Source: Magnetococcales bacterium DCbin4 (GTDB taxonomy: Bacteria; Pseudomonadota; Magnetococcia; Magnetococcales; UBA8363). From it: DNA of 63,250 nt. A program made the position numbers and the translations under genes. The notes beneath the pieces are model-generated. The model was not told the DNA's origin, ran no database searches, and saw nothing but the letters and a program-made list of their open reading frames with translations. Positions within the stretch are counted from its first letter, which is position 1, and every line of letters starts with the position of its first letter. The DNA lies in NCBI GenBank assembly GCA_002753735.1, contig PEAN01000001.1:81040-144289 (forward strand). Direction: 5' to 3'. Positions 1 through 8,406 of the stretch are shown here, one piece after another.

Positions 1-1
1 C

Positions 2-565
2 ATCGACGTGCACGAAGGGAAGGATACCCTTCCGTTTCATCCCTATTTCACCATCAAGGATCTTTATGGGATGGGGGTGTTTTTGATCGTCTATTGTTAT
101 TTTGTCTTCTTCGCGCCCAATGCGTTCCTTGAAGCGGACAACTATATCCCCGCCAACCCGATGCAAACCCCGGCGCACATTGTCCCTGAATGGTATTTTC
201 TCCCATTCTACGCTATTTTGCGCTCCATCGACTTTCTGGGTCCGTACAGCAAGCTGGCGGGGGTGGTGGCCATGGTGCTTTCCATTGCCATCCTGTTCAT
301 CCTCCCCTTCCTGGACCGGTCGCCTGTCCGTTCATTCCGCTACCGTCCTTTGAGCAAACAATTATTCTGGATCTTTGTCGTCAACGCCTTTGTCCTGGGT
401 TGGGTGGGGTATAATCCGGCGGATGCCAGCCTGTTTCATGGCGCGGTTCCGCTGATCCTGATCGGTCGGACCTGTACCGCCATCTATTTCAGCTACTTTA
501 TCATCCTGTGGCTCATTACCGCGTTGGGTATCGAAAAGCCCAGACCCGTACCCAAAAGCCTGTGA
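2..565 (+). CDS. petB: Cytochrome b, C-terminal part (truncated by window edge)
   Basis: Membrane subunit of the ubiquinol-cytochrome c reductase (bc1) complex, which carries the quinone sites. The reading frame is open from base 2, so the gene starts outside the window and only about the last 187 residues are seen. The motif PEWYFLPFYAILR (near residues 60-75 of the fragment) is the Qo-site PEWY motif of cytochrome b. Several hydrophobic helices follow, as in the family's C-terminal domain. The stop lies 17 bases before the cytochrome c1 start, so the two genes are cotranscribed, as is usual for a petABC/fbcFBC operon. The Rieske gene would be expected upstream of the window. Confidence 0.95.
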   Translation: MDVHEGKDTLPFHPYFTIKDLYGMGVFLIVYCYFVFFAPNAFLEADNYIPANPMQTPAHIVPEWYFLPFYAILRSIDFLGPYSKLAGVVAMVLSIAILFILPFLDRSPVRSFRYRPLSKQLFWIFVVNAFVLGWVGYNPADASLFHGAVPLILIGRTCTAIYFSYFIILWLITALGIEKPRPVPKSL

Positions 566-582
566 GGAGAGGTGTTCGGACC

Positions 583-1410
583 ATGAGACTCATCAAAACA
601 ATTCTGGCCGTGTGCTTTGCAGCGGTCATGGTTCCCATGGCGCTCCACGCTTCATCCGGTGCGCCCCAACCCCCTTCTCAAAGCTGGTCGCATCATGGGA
701 TCTTCGGCAGCTACGACAAGGCTGCCGCCAAACGTGGTGCCCAGGTCGCGGTGGAAATATGCATGGGTTGTCATTCCATCAGCCTGGTCAAGTTCGACCA
801 ACTGCGCAAATTGGGCTTTTCCGAAGAAGAGGTCAAAAAGCTGGCTGAACTTCAAGGACGCACCAAAATCGACCGCATGACTGGTGCCATGGATGAAACC
901 AGCGCCAAGGATTCCTTTGGTGTCGTTCCTCCCGATCTTTCTTTGATCACCAAGGCCAGAAAGGGATATGAAGATTATACCTATGCCATCCTCAACGGGT
1001 ATTTGTCCGATGCGGAAAGCGAACTGGTGAAGAAGGTCATGGCCGATGGTGAAATTGCAGAGCAGGAAGCACTTGAACTGCAATCCGCTTTGTTGATTGA
1101 TACCCATGACAAGGCTATGGTTAAAGCCAAATTGGAACGCTTGGCGGGTGGGGCCAACTTCAATAAATATTTTCCGGGCAATTTCCTTGCCATGCCCCAG
1201 CCCATGAGCGGCGGACAGATCAATTATGCCGATGGGACGGAAAACTCCCTCAAACAGTTGTCCCACGATGTGGTCACCTTCCTTGCCTGGGCGGCTGAGC
1301 CAACCATGGAAGATCGGAAATCGTTGGGGTTTTGGGTGTTGGGTTATCTGTTCATCCTGACGGTCTTACTCTACGCTGTGAAACGCCGCATTTGGGCCAA
1401 GGTTCACTGA
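583..1410 (+). CDS. petC: Cytochrome c1
   Basis: Haem-bearing subunit of the bc1 complex that passes electrons to a soluble cytochrome c. The ATG at 583 follows an AGGAGAGG ribosome site and opens a Sec signal peptide (MRLIKTILAVCF... to about residue 24). The open frame extends further upstream but overlaps cytochrome b, so I reject that start. Haem c attaches at CMGCH, the AMPQPM stretch supplies the likely axial methionine, and a single membrane anchor (LGFWVLGYLFILTVLLYAV) precedes a basic tail. Length of 275 residues is normal for bacterial c1. Directly follows cytochrome b. A hairpin at 1429-1457 lies just downstream. Confidence 0.95.
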   Translation: MRLIKTILAVCFAAVMVPMALHASSGAPQPPSQSWSHHGIFGSYDKAAAKRGAQVAVEICMGCHSISLVKFDQLRKLGFSEEEVKKLAELQGRTKIDRMTGAMDETSAKDSFGVVPPDLSLITKARKGYEDYTYAILNGYLSDAESELVKKVMADGEIAEQEALELQSALLIDTHDKAMVKAKLERLAGGANFNKYFPGNFLAMPQPMSGGQINYADGTENSLKQLSHDVVTFLAWAAEPTMEDRKSLGFWVLGYLFILTVLLYAVKRRIWAKVH

Positions 1411-1428
1411 AGACTGATTGTTGGCGAT

Positions 1429-1457
1429 CCGGGAAGGGGCGTTCGTTCCCTTCCCGG
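1429..1457 (+). terminator. Hairpin after cytochrome c1 gene
   Basis: CCGGGAAGGG and CCCTTCCCGG form a perfect 10-bp stem with a 9-base loop, 18 bases after the petC stop. There is no T-run directly after it, so it may be a processing or stabilising hairpin rather than a classical intrinsic terminator. A hairpin with nearly the same stem (GGGAAGGGG) lies at 28217-28244. Confidence 0.6.
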
Positions 1458-1492
1458 ACTGTGATGGAAGCATGGAACGTTTCCGGGCGCAG

Positions 1493-1590
1493 CGCATGGA
1501 AGCCTTTTTGTTTAAATTCAAAAACAAAGTCAACCCCCTGGGGGCAATCCCTTAAGCCTCCTTTTTTCATTCAATAATTTTTTTGAATGT
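1493..1590 (+). repeat. Intergenic palindromic repeat, copy 1 (right half)
   Basis: Contains GCATGGAAGCC, a T-rich stretch, then CCCTGGGGGCAATCCC followed by CTCCTTTTTT. This is the right arm of the repeat family seen whole at 2755, 7575 and 47494. It separates petC from the modC-like gene and overlaps the upstream extension of that gene's open frame. Confidence 0.75.
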
Positions 1591-1675
1591 CAACTGGCAA
1601 CAGCCGGTGTCCCAAGGACATAAGCTGCCTACATGTCTGGTGTTCCTTCCGATCCGAAGAAAGGGAATCGTTGAG

Positions 1676-2746
1676 GTGAATGGCATCGAGGCACATTTCC
1701 GGCTCGACTGGCCAGGTTTCACCCTTGATGTGAATCTTGTATTGCCTGGACGGGGAATCACGGTCCTGTTCGGCCATTCCGGTTCGGGAAAAACGACACT
1801 CCTGCGCGCCATCGCCGGACTGGAGCGCGTCCCACAAGGACGACTCGTGGTTGCCGGAGCGGTCTGGCAGGATATGAACCATTGGATCCCGACCCATCGA
1901 AGGCCCATCGGCTATGTATTCCAGGAAGCCAGCCTTTTTCCGCATCTGACGGTGATGGGCAATCTGCGGTATGGCATGAAGCGCAATGGTTTGGTACAGC
2001 GGATCAGTCTGGAACATGTCATCGAACTGTTGGGCATCGGTCATCTGCTGGACCGCAAACCGGCGCGGTTGTCCGGGGGTGAACGTCAACGGGTGGGGAT
2101 CGCCCGTGCCCTGGCGGTCAGTCCACAGCTTCTGCTGATGGACGAGCCGTTGGCTGCTCTTGATTTTAGGCGTAAGCAGGAAATTTTCCCCTATCTGGAA
2201 CGTTTGCATGGCGAACTGGAAATTCCGGTGCTTTATGTCAGCCATGCCCCGGAGGAGGTGGCGAGGCTGGCCGACCATCTGGTGATCATGGAACAGGGAC
2301 GGGCTTTGGCCAGTGGTCCGTTGACCGAAACCCTGGCCCGCCTTGATCTCCCCATCCACTTGGGCGAAGAGGCCGGGGTGGTGCTGGAGACTGTGGTGTT
2401 GGAGCAGGATCGGGCATGGCATCTGGCCAGAGTCGATTGTGCGGGGGGTGGCTTGTGGGTTCGTGACCGGGGGCTGATGGTCGGCGAGCGGGTGCGGGTG
2501 CGCATTCTCGCCCGGGATGTCAGCATTGCTTTGGCTCAAATAAGCAATACCAGCATTATCAACACTTTGCCCGCCAGAGTGACCGATTTGGTCGATGAAC
2601 CGCATCCGGCGTTGTGCTTGGTACGTTTGGATGCGGGCGGTACACCGCTCCTGGCCCGACTGACGCGCCGTTCCGCTTCGGTTTTGCAATTGGCTCCGGG
2701 ACTCGATGTCTGGGCACAGATCAAGGCTGTGGCATTGATTACATGA
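1676..2746 (+). CDS. modC: ModC-like molybdate ABC transporter ATPase
   Basis: ATP-binding subunit of a molybdate-type ABC importer, acting at the inner face of the cytoplasmic membrane. Visible are Walker A GHSGSGKTT, the ABC signature LSGGERQRV and Walker B LLLMDEPLAALD with a switch histidine (YVSHAPEEVARLAD). A C-terminal TOBE/mop-like oxyanion domain contains RVRILARDVSIAL. Length of 356 residues matches ModC. The frame opens at 1583, but that extension is repeat sequence; the GTG at 1676 follows AAGGGA at good spacing and begins where homologous proteins begin. No modA or modB is adjacent, so the partner genes must lie elsewhere. The molybdate assignment rests on the TOBE domain and is not proven. 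Confidence 0.87.
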   Translation: MNGIEAHFRLDWPGFTLDVNLVLPGRGITVLFGHSGSGKTTLLRAIAGLERVPQGRLVVAGAVWQDMNHWIPTHRRPIGYVFQEASLFPHLTVMGNLRYGMKRNGLVQRISLEHVIELLGIGHLLDRKPARLSGGERQRVGIARALAVSPQLLLMDEPLAALDFRRKQEIFPYLERLHGELEIPVLYVSHAPEEVARLADHLVIMEQGRALASGPLTETLARLDLPIHLGEEAGVVLETVVLEQDRAWHLARVDCAGGGLWVRDRGLMVGERVRVRILARDVSIALAQISNTSIINTLPARVTDLVDEPHPALCLVRLDAGGTPLLARLTRRSASVLQLAPGLDVWAQIKAVALIT

Positions 2747-2754
2747 TTGTGCAA

Positions 2755-2918
2755 ATGATTGAAAGAAAAAAGGGGGCTTAAGGGATTGCCCCAAGGACTT
2801 TGAATTTATAAAACAAAGTCAAAAGCGAAGCATGGAAACCTTTTTATTTTAAATAAAAATCAAAGTCCTGGGTGCAATCCCCCAGACCCCTTTTTTCTTT
2901 TAATAATTTATTTAATGT
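2755..2918. repeat. Intergenic palindromic repeat, copy 2 (complete)
   Basis: Left arm AAAAAAGGGGGCTTAAGGG-ATTG-CCCC, a central GCATGGAAACC, then right arm CCTGGGTGCAATCCCCCAG with CCCCTTTTTT. The two arms are inverted copies of each other. It lies between the convergent modC-like and acyl-ligase genes and reaches the stop codon of the latter, so it may end transcription from both sides. Confidence 0.85.
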
Positions 2919-5415
2919 CAACACGCCCTACAAATTTACGATAGATCCCCTCGATGGATTCAAAATCCGCCAAAGAAATCATTTCCGGTTCAATGTTCAA
3001 GCCACAAACCTGGTTCAACATCGTAACCAGTTCAACAATCGCCAACGAATCCAAAAGCGCCCCGGAAACCATTCGATCCCAGGGTGGATTGTCAATCAAA
3101 GGGGCGTGATCCCGGACCTTCCTTTGTACCAGTTGGGTAAAATGTTCATAACTCCCATCCCATACACTTTGTTCAGGTGGGGGATCGTTGTCTTCCAGAT
3201 TGATCACGCCGAAACATCGTTCCAAGGCTTCGACGGGAACGTGGGCCAAGGATGGATCGAGATGGGTTCCGTCCATCAAACAATCAGGGGAAATCATCCC
3301 ATCCTCACCCAATAACGGGGTACAAACATCCATGAAGTGGATCACCCGTTCGGCACACAACGCTTGCATGGCGGTGTAGAACTGATGTTGCAACCGATAA
3401 CGCTCCCGGGGTGTCCCCCGCACGGGCCACTGCTGATCACCGTTGTCACGGTTGAGGGGTGCCGTGGGGATACCGGTCATGTAAGCCAGGCGGCCCGGCC
3501 ATATTTTTTGCAAGAATATGAAAAATTTACGATATTCCTCCACCGATTGTTGGATGCGTTTTTCAGGATCGGGATGATTGGGAAAAATGGTACGGCATTC
3601 CGGTTCTCCCGCCTGAATCACCAGGGGATCGCGGGGATTCATATGGGTCGCCAGTTCGGTAAAGAACGGGATGGTCTTGGCCCAATTATCCGACCACAAC
3701 AAGCCTACCCAGTAGGCATGCACCCCTTTGAACCGATTGTGATGTGAGGTGTTGCCGGTCCAGAAGATACGCACATGGCTGTCGCCGCACAGGTGAACCG
3801 TATCGCCCAGGCTTTTCAGGTACCGTTGCAGATTGTGTTCCCGGGCCATTTTGCCGCTGGAAGTTTTACGCAACCATCCCCGGGGAACCATGGCGACCTG
3901 AATGAAACCATCGAAATGAAGGTTCAAACGGGATTGTAGCTCACGGCAAATGTCTGATCTCTGGTCCAGGGTCAGTGAGGTTTCAGGTTCTACCAGGGCA
4001 AAGGTTTGTTGTGTATCCAGTTCATGGTCCGTTTCCCCGACGACCGCCACACGGCCGGGGTGAATGGCGGGATGGGTATGGATCACCGCTTCCACATCCT
4101 GGGGATAAATATTTTTCCCATTTTGGATGATCAAATCTTTTTTGCGACCGCACAGGTACAGTTGACCCTCATGGAGGAAACCCAGATCGCCAGTGGGAAA
4201 CCATCCGTCCTCGGCCAGGGGAGGGGACTGATCGTAACCGGCAATGGTACACCGGCTGCGCAGCCATATTTCTCCGACATCCTTGCCCGATGGGGCTTGA
4301 ACACGTACTTCCACCTCTGCCAGGGGGAAGCCGCAACTGATCAATGAACGGCATCCCGGTGATTCCCGGGTTTCTGCATGCAGTGGTGTGACGGGTCCGA
4401 CGGGTTGAACCTGATGTTGCCGCAAGGAGGCCGCATCCAGGGCGAGTTGGAGTGGGGGTTGGCCGAGTTTGCTTTGGGTGGCGGCAAACACATGTTCCGC
4501 CAGGGCATAACAGACCGACAACTGTTCCGGTTGAACACCATGAGTCGTCATGAATCGATGGAAACCGCCCAGGCTCACCGGTTCGGAACAATTGATGAAG
4601 GCTCTGACATGATTCAAATCGTAGCGTTTTGGATTTTTACATAGAAAGGAAAATGCAAAATTGGGCAACCAGGTGAGGGTGGCGCGATAACGTTCCATCG
4701 TTTCCAGGAGGATGCCGGGTGCGGCGGCCCAGTGAAACGGATCCAGGTAATAAACGGGTGTATGGGTCAATAATGGCAGCAAAAATGTCGCCACCAATCC
4801 CATATCATGATACAGCGGCAACCAACTGGCGATGCGATCGGTCGCGGGGTCCAGTGCGAGGGCCTGCCGGTAACGTTCGATCTGGGCAACCAGCATCTCT
4901 TCCTGGATGGCGACCGCCTTTTGCAGACCGGTGGTGCCGGATGAGCATTGCAGGAACAAACCTCTTTGTTCTGCGGCTCCCTGCCAGCCGGGAAAGGTTT
5001 CGGGGTTGGTGGGTGGTGGGGCGGTCAGTGTGGCTGGGGTCAACAGGGTGGGCCAGGTTTCCCGGTCGATTTCTTCGCCGACAAAGGTACGGCTTGCGAA
5101 TCGGGTCATGTAGTTGGTCAGCTTTTCGCCGTAGGCTTCGGGGGTGATTTTATGGTTGGGATAAGAAATGAAGGCGGGAAGACGTCCTGCCAGGATGGCT
5201 CCAAACCATGCGGCCATCATCATGGGGGTGGTGCGACCAAAAATCATGATGACCGGGTCGGGGGTGGTACGCAATCGATTGGCCCAGGACAGGATATGGC
5301 AATAAAACTCCCTGCCGTTGCATCCGATCATTTGTCCTGATTGGGAATCATGGATGAACAACAATGGGTGGGTGTGTTTTTGCAGACGCGTCAGGAATTG
5401 GGCGATGATGGCCAT
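2908..5415 (-). CDS. Acyl-AMP ligase / SGNH-like / acyl carrier fusion protein
   Basis: A three-part protein of 835 residues. Residues 1 to about 500 are an AMP-forming acyl ligase: P-loop-like SSGTTGLQK, TGDLGFLHEGQLYLCGRKKD, and SSGKMAR with the catalytic lysine near the end. Residues of about 535-735 begin with LCGDSHVRIFW and end with DGTHLDP, the pattern of SGNH/GDSL hydrolase-like domains (block I GDS, block V DxxH). The last 90 residues look like an acyl carrier domain with LLDSLAIVEL, whose serine would hold phosphopantetheine. Inferred role: activating a fatty or hydroxy acid and loading it on its own carrier, with the SGNH part transferring or trimming the acyl group. Substrate unknown. 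The next gene in the same direction is an M50-HlyD protein, 46 bases upstream. Confidence 0.8.
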   Translation of the reverse strand: MAIIAQFLTRLQKHTHPLLFIHDSQSGQMIGCNGREFYCHILSWANRLRTTPDPVIMIFGRTTPMMMAAWFGAILAGRLPAFISYPNHKITPEAYGEKLTNYMTRFASRTFVGEEIDRETWPTLLTPATLTAPPPTNPETFPGWQGAAEQRGLFLQCSSGTTGLQKAVAIQEEMLVAQIERYRQALALDPATDRIASWLPLYHDMGLVATFLLPLLTHTPVYYLDPFHWAAAPGILLETMERYRATLTWLPNFAFSFLCKNPKRYDLNHVRAFINCSEPVSLGGFHRFMTTHGVQPEQLSVCYALAEHVFAATQSKLGQPPLQLALDAASLRQHQVQPVGPVTPLHAETRESPGCRSLISCGFPLAEVEVRVQAPSGKDVGEIWLRSRCTIAGYDQSPPLAEDGWFPTGDLGFLHEGQLYLCGRKKDLIIQNGKNIYPQDVEAVIHTHPAIHPGRVAVVGETDHELDTQQTFALVEPETSLTLDQRSDICRELQSRLNLHFDGFIQVAMVPRGWLRKTSSGKMAREHNLQRYLKSLGDTVHLCGDSHVRIFWTGNTSHHNRFKGVHAYWVGLLWSDNWAKTIPFFTELATHMNPRDPLVIQAGEPECRTIFPNHPDPEKRIQQSVEEYRKFFIFLQKIWPGRLAYMTGIPTAPLNRDNGDQQWPVRGTPRERYRLQHQFYTAMQALCAERVIHFMDVCTPLLGEDGMISPDCLMDGTHLDPSLAHVPVEALERCFGVINLEDNDPPPEQSVWDGSYEHFTQLVQRKVRDHAPLIDNPPWDRMVSGALLDSLAIVELVTMLNQVCGLNIEPEMISLADFESIEGIYRKFVGRVDIK

Positions 5416-5461
5416 GATTTTCTTGATTTTCTCATCAATAAAACAATAAACATGCTTGATT

Positions 5462-7570
5462 TTAAAATTGCCGTTCCCTGATCCACAAAGCCATCATCCA
5501 CCGAATCCATTGATGCCCAATCGATTCCTCATCTCCAGACAACATGACCCAACCCCGATGCACCCGTTCCAACCCTTTTGGAGGTTCCCCAATCAGGGAA
5601 AAAACAACCCGATATACTGGATTCCGCGCCAAACTCCGGCCCTGGGAAGTCTGAGTGGCCGGGATCGGTCCCCCATGAATCGAAGCCAGTTCCAACAAAT
5701 CCAACTCCCTGGATTCACTCAAAGCCACAGAGCGCAATTGAACCGATACCGCTGGAGTCTCGACCGTCATGGAATGAAAACGACCCTTCCGACCTGAAAC
5801 CATTTGATGCAGGTCTGCCTCACCCACAAAACCTTCAACCTGCCATTCCGGGGCGGCCAAAGTCAATACAGACGTTCCAGCCCCGATCCAGGCTCCTTCA
5901 TGCAGGTGATCCATCATGGTCACGACTCGGCCCGCCATGGGCGCAGTCAAGGTCATGCGATCCTGTTGCGCCTGTAAACCTTCGTGTCGCACCCATTCCC
6001 GGGCCAGTTGCCGCGATAAACTTTCCCGGTGTTCCAAATCCTGCACCGTTGCCGCCAGTTCCAAGCGCCGTTGCAGCACATGGGTGTGGGCCTGACTCAA
6101 TTCCAGTTGCAGATCCAAGGCGGAAGCCCCCAGATGGATCATTGGATCACCCGCATTCAACAATTGTCCCGGCGTGACCCATATGTTTCGGATTTTTCCG
6201 TCCCGGGGCGGATAAATCGCCATCAAATGTTCGGGACGCAATACAGCGGCGACTTCCACAACGTTGGGCCATGGATAAAGCACCAACACCATCCCGGCCA
6301 TCAGCCATCCCATCAACCTTCGCACGACGATTCCTCGTTCGGGTCCAGTCAAACAGGTTCCCCATTCTTTCATTTCCAAAGCCACCGGACGGAGGACGAA
6401 CCAGGTCAGTTCCACGACCCATAACAGCATCCCCAACAATTTGAAAAAAAAATGGTAAACCACCAACGCAATCGTGACAAACAGCATTAGACGATAAATC
6501 CAGGTCACCCAGGCGAATACAATCAAAAATCGACGTCGGCCAACAGACCAGGGTTCGGGAGGAGGCGGAGAGACACCCAGCAGGCGGCAACGCAACCACC
6601 ACCGTCCCATGGCAAAGGCGCGGGCATGCAGGTTGGGGATATCCAACCCATCACTCAACAAAAAATAGCCATCAAAACGCATGAAGGGACTGAGATTGAT
6701 GGCCAGGGTGGTCATCCATGTCGTTCCCGCAAGCAAAAACAAAGCTTCACGAAAGGCGCCATCGGGCCACAGGTTCCATAACCATGTCGCCCAGATCGCC
6801 AATCCCAACTCTGCCTTGATTCCCGCCCCGGCGATTGCCATCCGCGCTCGTCGAGATGAAATCTTCCATGCTTCACTCAATTCGGAATACGGCACCGGCC
6901 ACAAGACCAGAAAGGCGATTCCCATGGTAGGAACATGGACACCCAATCTTTTGGCTGCCAAGGCATGTCCCAACTCGTGAACCCCTTTGGCCAACACTAC
7001 GGCACACGCCAGAGTCATGGCCCCCCAAAGATCAAATACTTCCGGGATCGAATCGACAAAACGATCCCATTGGCGCATGGTCATGAACCAGGCGGACAGA
7101 AACAACACCACCTGGAGACCGGTATACCATGAGGTGTGGAAAAACTTTGTTAAAGGGAGGAGACGTTGCAGGAAAGGGTCGGGTGACCACAGTGGAATGC
7201 GAAAAAAAAGATAATGGGTCAACAAGGACCGCCACCATCCGGGCCGATTTGGCGGCTTGACCTGGCCTGATGCGGCAAGCAATTGGTTGTGCCGCAGAAA
7301 GGTCATCCAATCGGCGAGTTCTCCCCATGAAATCGTGGTGGATGAGTTTTTCCGGTTGAGACGATCATGCAATGTGGCGACGGTGATTCCCTTTTCCCAA
7401 CCATCGAGCATACGTAATTCATGAACCCCGATCCGGTAAAACCGGTGCCGGAGTGCATCTTGAATGATCCAGGTCGGGGCACCATCCAGGGAATCGACCG
7501 GACCGGGGGTGATGGCCAGATCTTCCCGCAATGCAGGCAGGGGTTGATCCCTGAAAGGATGGGTTGCCAT
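5462..7570 (-). CDS. Membrane M50 peptidase-like / HlyD adaptor fusion protein
   Basis: Predicted inner-membrane protein of 702 residues. The N-terminus resembles the small PqqD-like winged segment of this family (WIIQDALRHRFYRIG). A multi-helix part carries the zinc motif HELGHA and a second M50 motif, NLSPFMRFDGYFLLSD. The last 240 residues form a HlyD/RND-adaptor-like module: two half-lipoyl segments (IYPPRDGKIRNIWVTPGQLL and LTAPMAGRVV) flank a coiled coil. Such proteins occur with LEPR-XLL export clusters, and one lies at 11-19 kb here. The ATG at 7570 is chosen over a TTG at 7585. No clear ribosome site is visible because repeat copy 3 abuts the start. Whether it cleaves anything is unknown. 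Confidence 0.8.
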   Translation of the reverse strand: MATHPFRDQPLPALREDLAITPGPVDSLDGAPTWIIQDALRHRFYRIGVHELRMLDGWEKGITVATLHDRLNRKNSSTTISWGELADWMTFLRHNQLLAASGQVKPPNRPGWWRSLLTHYLFFRIPLWSPDPFLQRLLPLTKFFHTSWYTGLQVVLFLSAWFMTMRQWDRFVDSIPEVFDLWGAMTLACAVVLAKGVHELGHALAAKRLGVHVPTMGIAFLVLWPVPYSELSEAWKISSRRARMAIAGAGIKAELGLAIWATWLWNLWPDGAFREALFLLAGTTWMTTLAINLSPFMRFDGYFLLSDGLDIPNLHARAFAMGRWWLRCRLLGVSPPPPEPWSVGRRRFLIVFAWVTWIYRLMLFVTIALVVYHFFFKLLGMLLWVVELTWFVLRPVALEMKEWGTCLTGPERGIVVRRLMGWLMAGMVLVLYPWPNVVEVAAVLRPEHLMAIYPPRDGKIRNIWVTPGQLLNAGDPMIHLGASALDLQLELSQAHTHVLQRRLELAATVQDLEHRESLSRQLAREWVRHEGLQAQQDRMTLTAPMAGRVVTMMDHLHEGAWIGAGTSVLTLAAPEWQVEGFVGEADLHQMVSGRKGRFHSMTVETPAVSVQLRSVALSESRELDLLELASIHGGPIPATQTSQGRSLARNPVYRVVFSLIGEPPKGLERVHRGWVMLSGDEESIGHQWIRWMMALWIRERQF

Positions 7571-7574
7571 AGAA

Positions 7575-7726
7575 AAAAATATCAAGAAAAAAAAGGGGTC
7601 TGGGGGATTGCCCCCAGGACTTTGATTTTAAACAGAAAGGTTTCCATGCTCTGGCTTTTGACTTTGTTTCTAAAGTCAAAACCCTGGGGGCAATCCCTTG
7701 AGACCCATTTTTTCTTTCAATCATTT
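7575..7726. repeat. Intergenic palindromic repeat, copy 3 (complete)
   Basis: Left arm GGGGTCTGGGGGATTGCCCC, centre GGTTTCCATGCTCTGG, right arm CCCTGGGGGCAATCCCTTGAG with a T-run. Fills the gap between nrdJb and the M50-HlyD gene, both on the minus strand, so here it could terminate the nrdJ message. It leaves almost no room for a separate promoter of the downstream gene. Confidence 0.85.
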
Positions 7727-7728
7727 GT

Positions 7729-8370
7729 TCAGCCACATTTGGAATAGCCACACTCCAGGCAGGTATCACAGCCGTCCAGGCGCGCGACCGCCAACTGGCC
7801 ACATTTGGGACACTGCTCCGCCCCCAGAATGCCGCTGGATTGGGCTTTTTCTCGCTTGTCGGCCAGTTCACGGGAAACTTCGGGCGGTTTGATGATACCA
7901 ATCTTCATCAAATGGTTTTCAATACATTCACCAATCTCCGCCACCAGACTGGGCATGTATTTTCCACCCGGTTTGAAATATCCCCCGCGCGGATCGAATA
8001 CGGAACGCAATTCTTCCACCAAAAAAGTGGCGTCGCCACCATGACGAAACACCGCCGACAAGATCCGGGTCAGGGCCACGATCCAGGCGAAATTTTCCAT
8101 GTTTTTGGAATTGATGAAAATTTCGAACGGACGCCGTTTACCGTTGACCATGATGTCATTGATGGTGACGTACAAGGCATGTTCCGACAACGGGGTGCGT
8201 ATCCTGTAGGTTGACCCTTCAAGTTCAGTTGGCCGTTTGAGCAACGGTTGCATCATGATGACATCGGCACTGTTCTCCCTGGCCTTGGATTCCTGGCCAG
8301 GGGTGCCCGTTTTCTCTTCCGGTTTCCTGGAAACCACCTCGTAACCGACAATTTTCTTTTCAATCTTCAC
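7729..8370 (-). CDS. nrdJb: Class II ribonucleotide reductase, C-terminal subunit (NrdJb)
   Basis: Small second chain of a split adenosylcobalamin-dependent ribonucleotide reductase. It has a TSCPD domain (ELEGSTYRIRTPLSEHALYV... to about residue 165) and ends in a zinc-ribbon-like tail, CPKCGQLAVARLDGCDTC plus LECGYSKCG, holding the cysteines that would re-reduce the active site. Length of 213 residues is close to the NrdJb chains of pseudomonads. The frame opens at a TTG at 8406, but GTG 8370 follows GGGAG and starts VKIEKKIVGYEVV, where homologues begin. It lies 36 bases after nrdJa in the same operon. Confidence 0.88.
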   Translation of the reverse strand: MKIEKKIVGYEVVSRKPEEKTGTPGQESKARENSADVIMMQPLLKRPTELEGSTYRIRTPLSEHALYVTINDIMVNGKRRPFEIFINSKNMENFAWIVALTRILSAVFRHGGDATFLVEELRSVFDPRGGYFKPGGKYMPSLVAEIGECIENHLMKIGIIKPPEVSRELADKREKAQSSGILGAEQCPKCGQLAVARLDGCDTCLECGYSKCG

Positions 8371-8406
8371 AGCCTTCAAAACTCCCTTTGAATGACAAAA
8401 ACCCAA

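Noticed and set aside
1583-1675. Longer N-terminus of the ModC-like ATPase
   Set aside because: The extension is read from the intergenic repeat and lacks a ribosome site; GTG 1676 has one and fits the family start.
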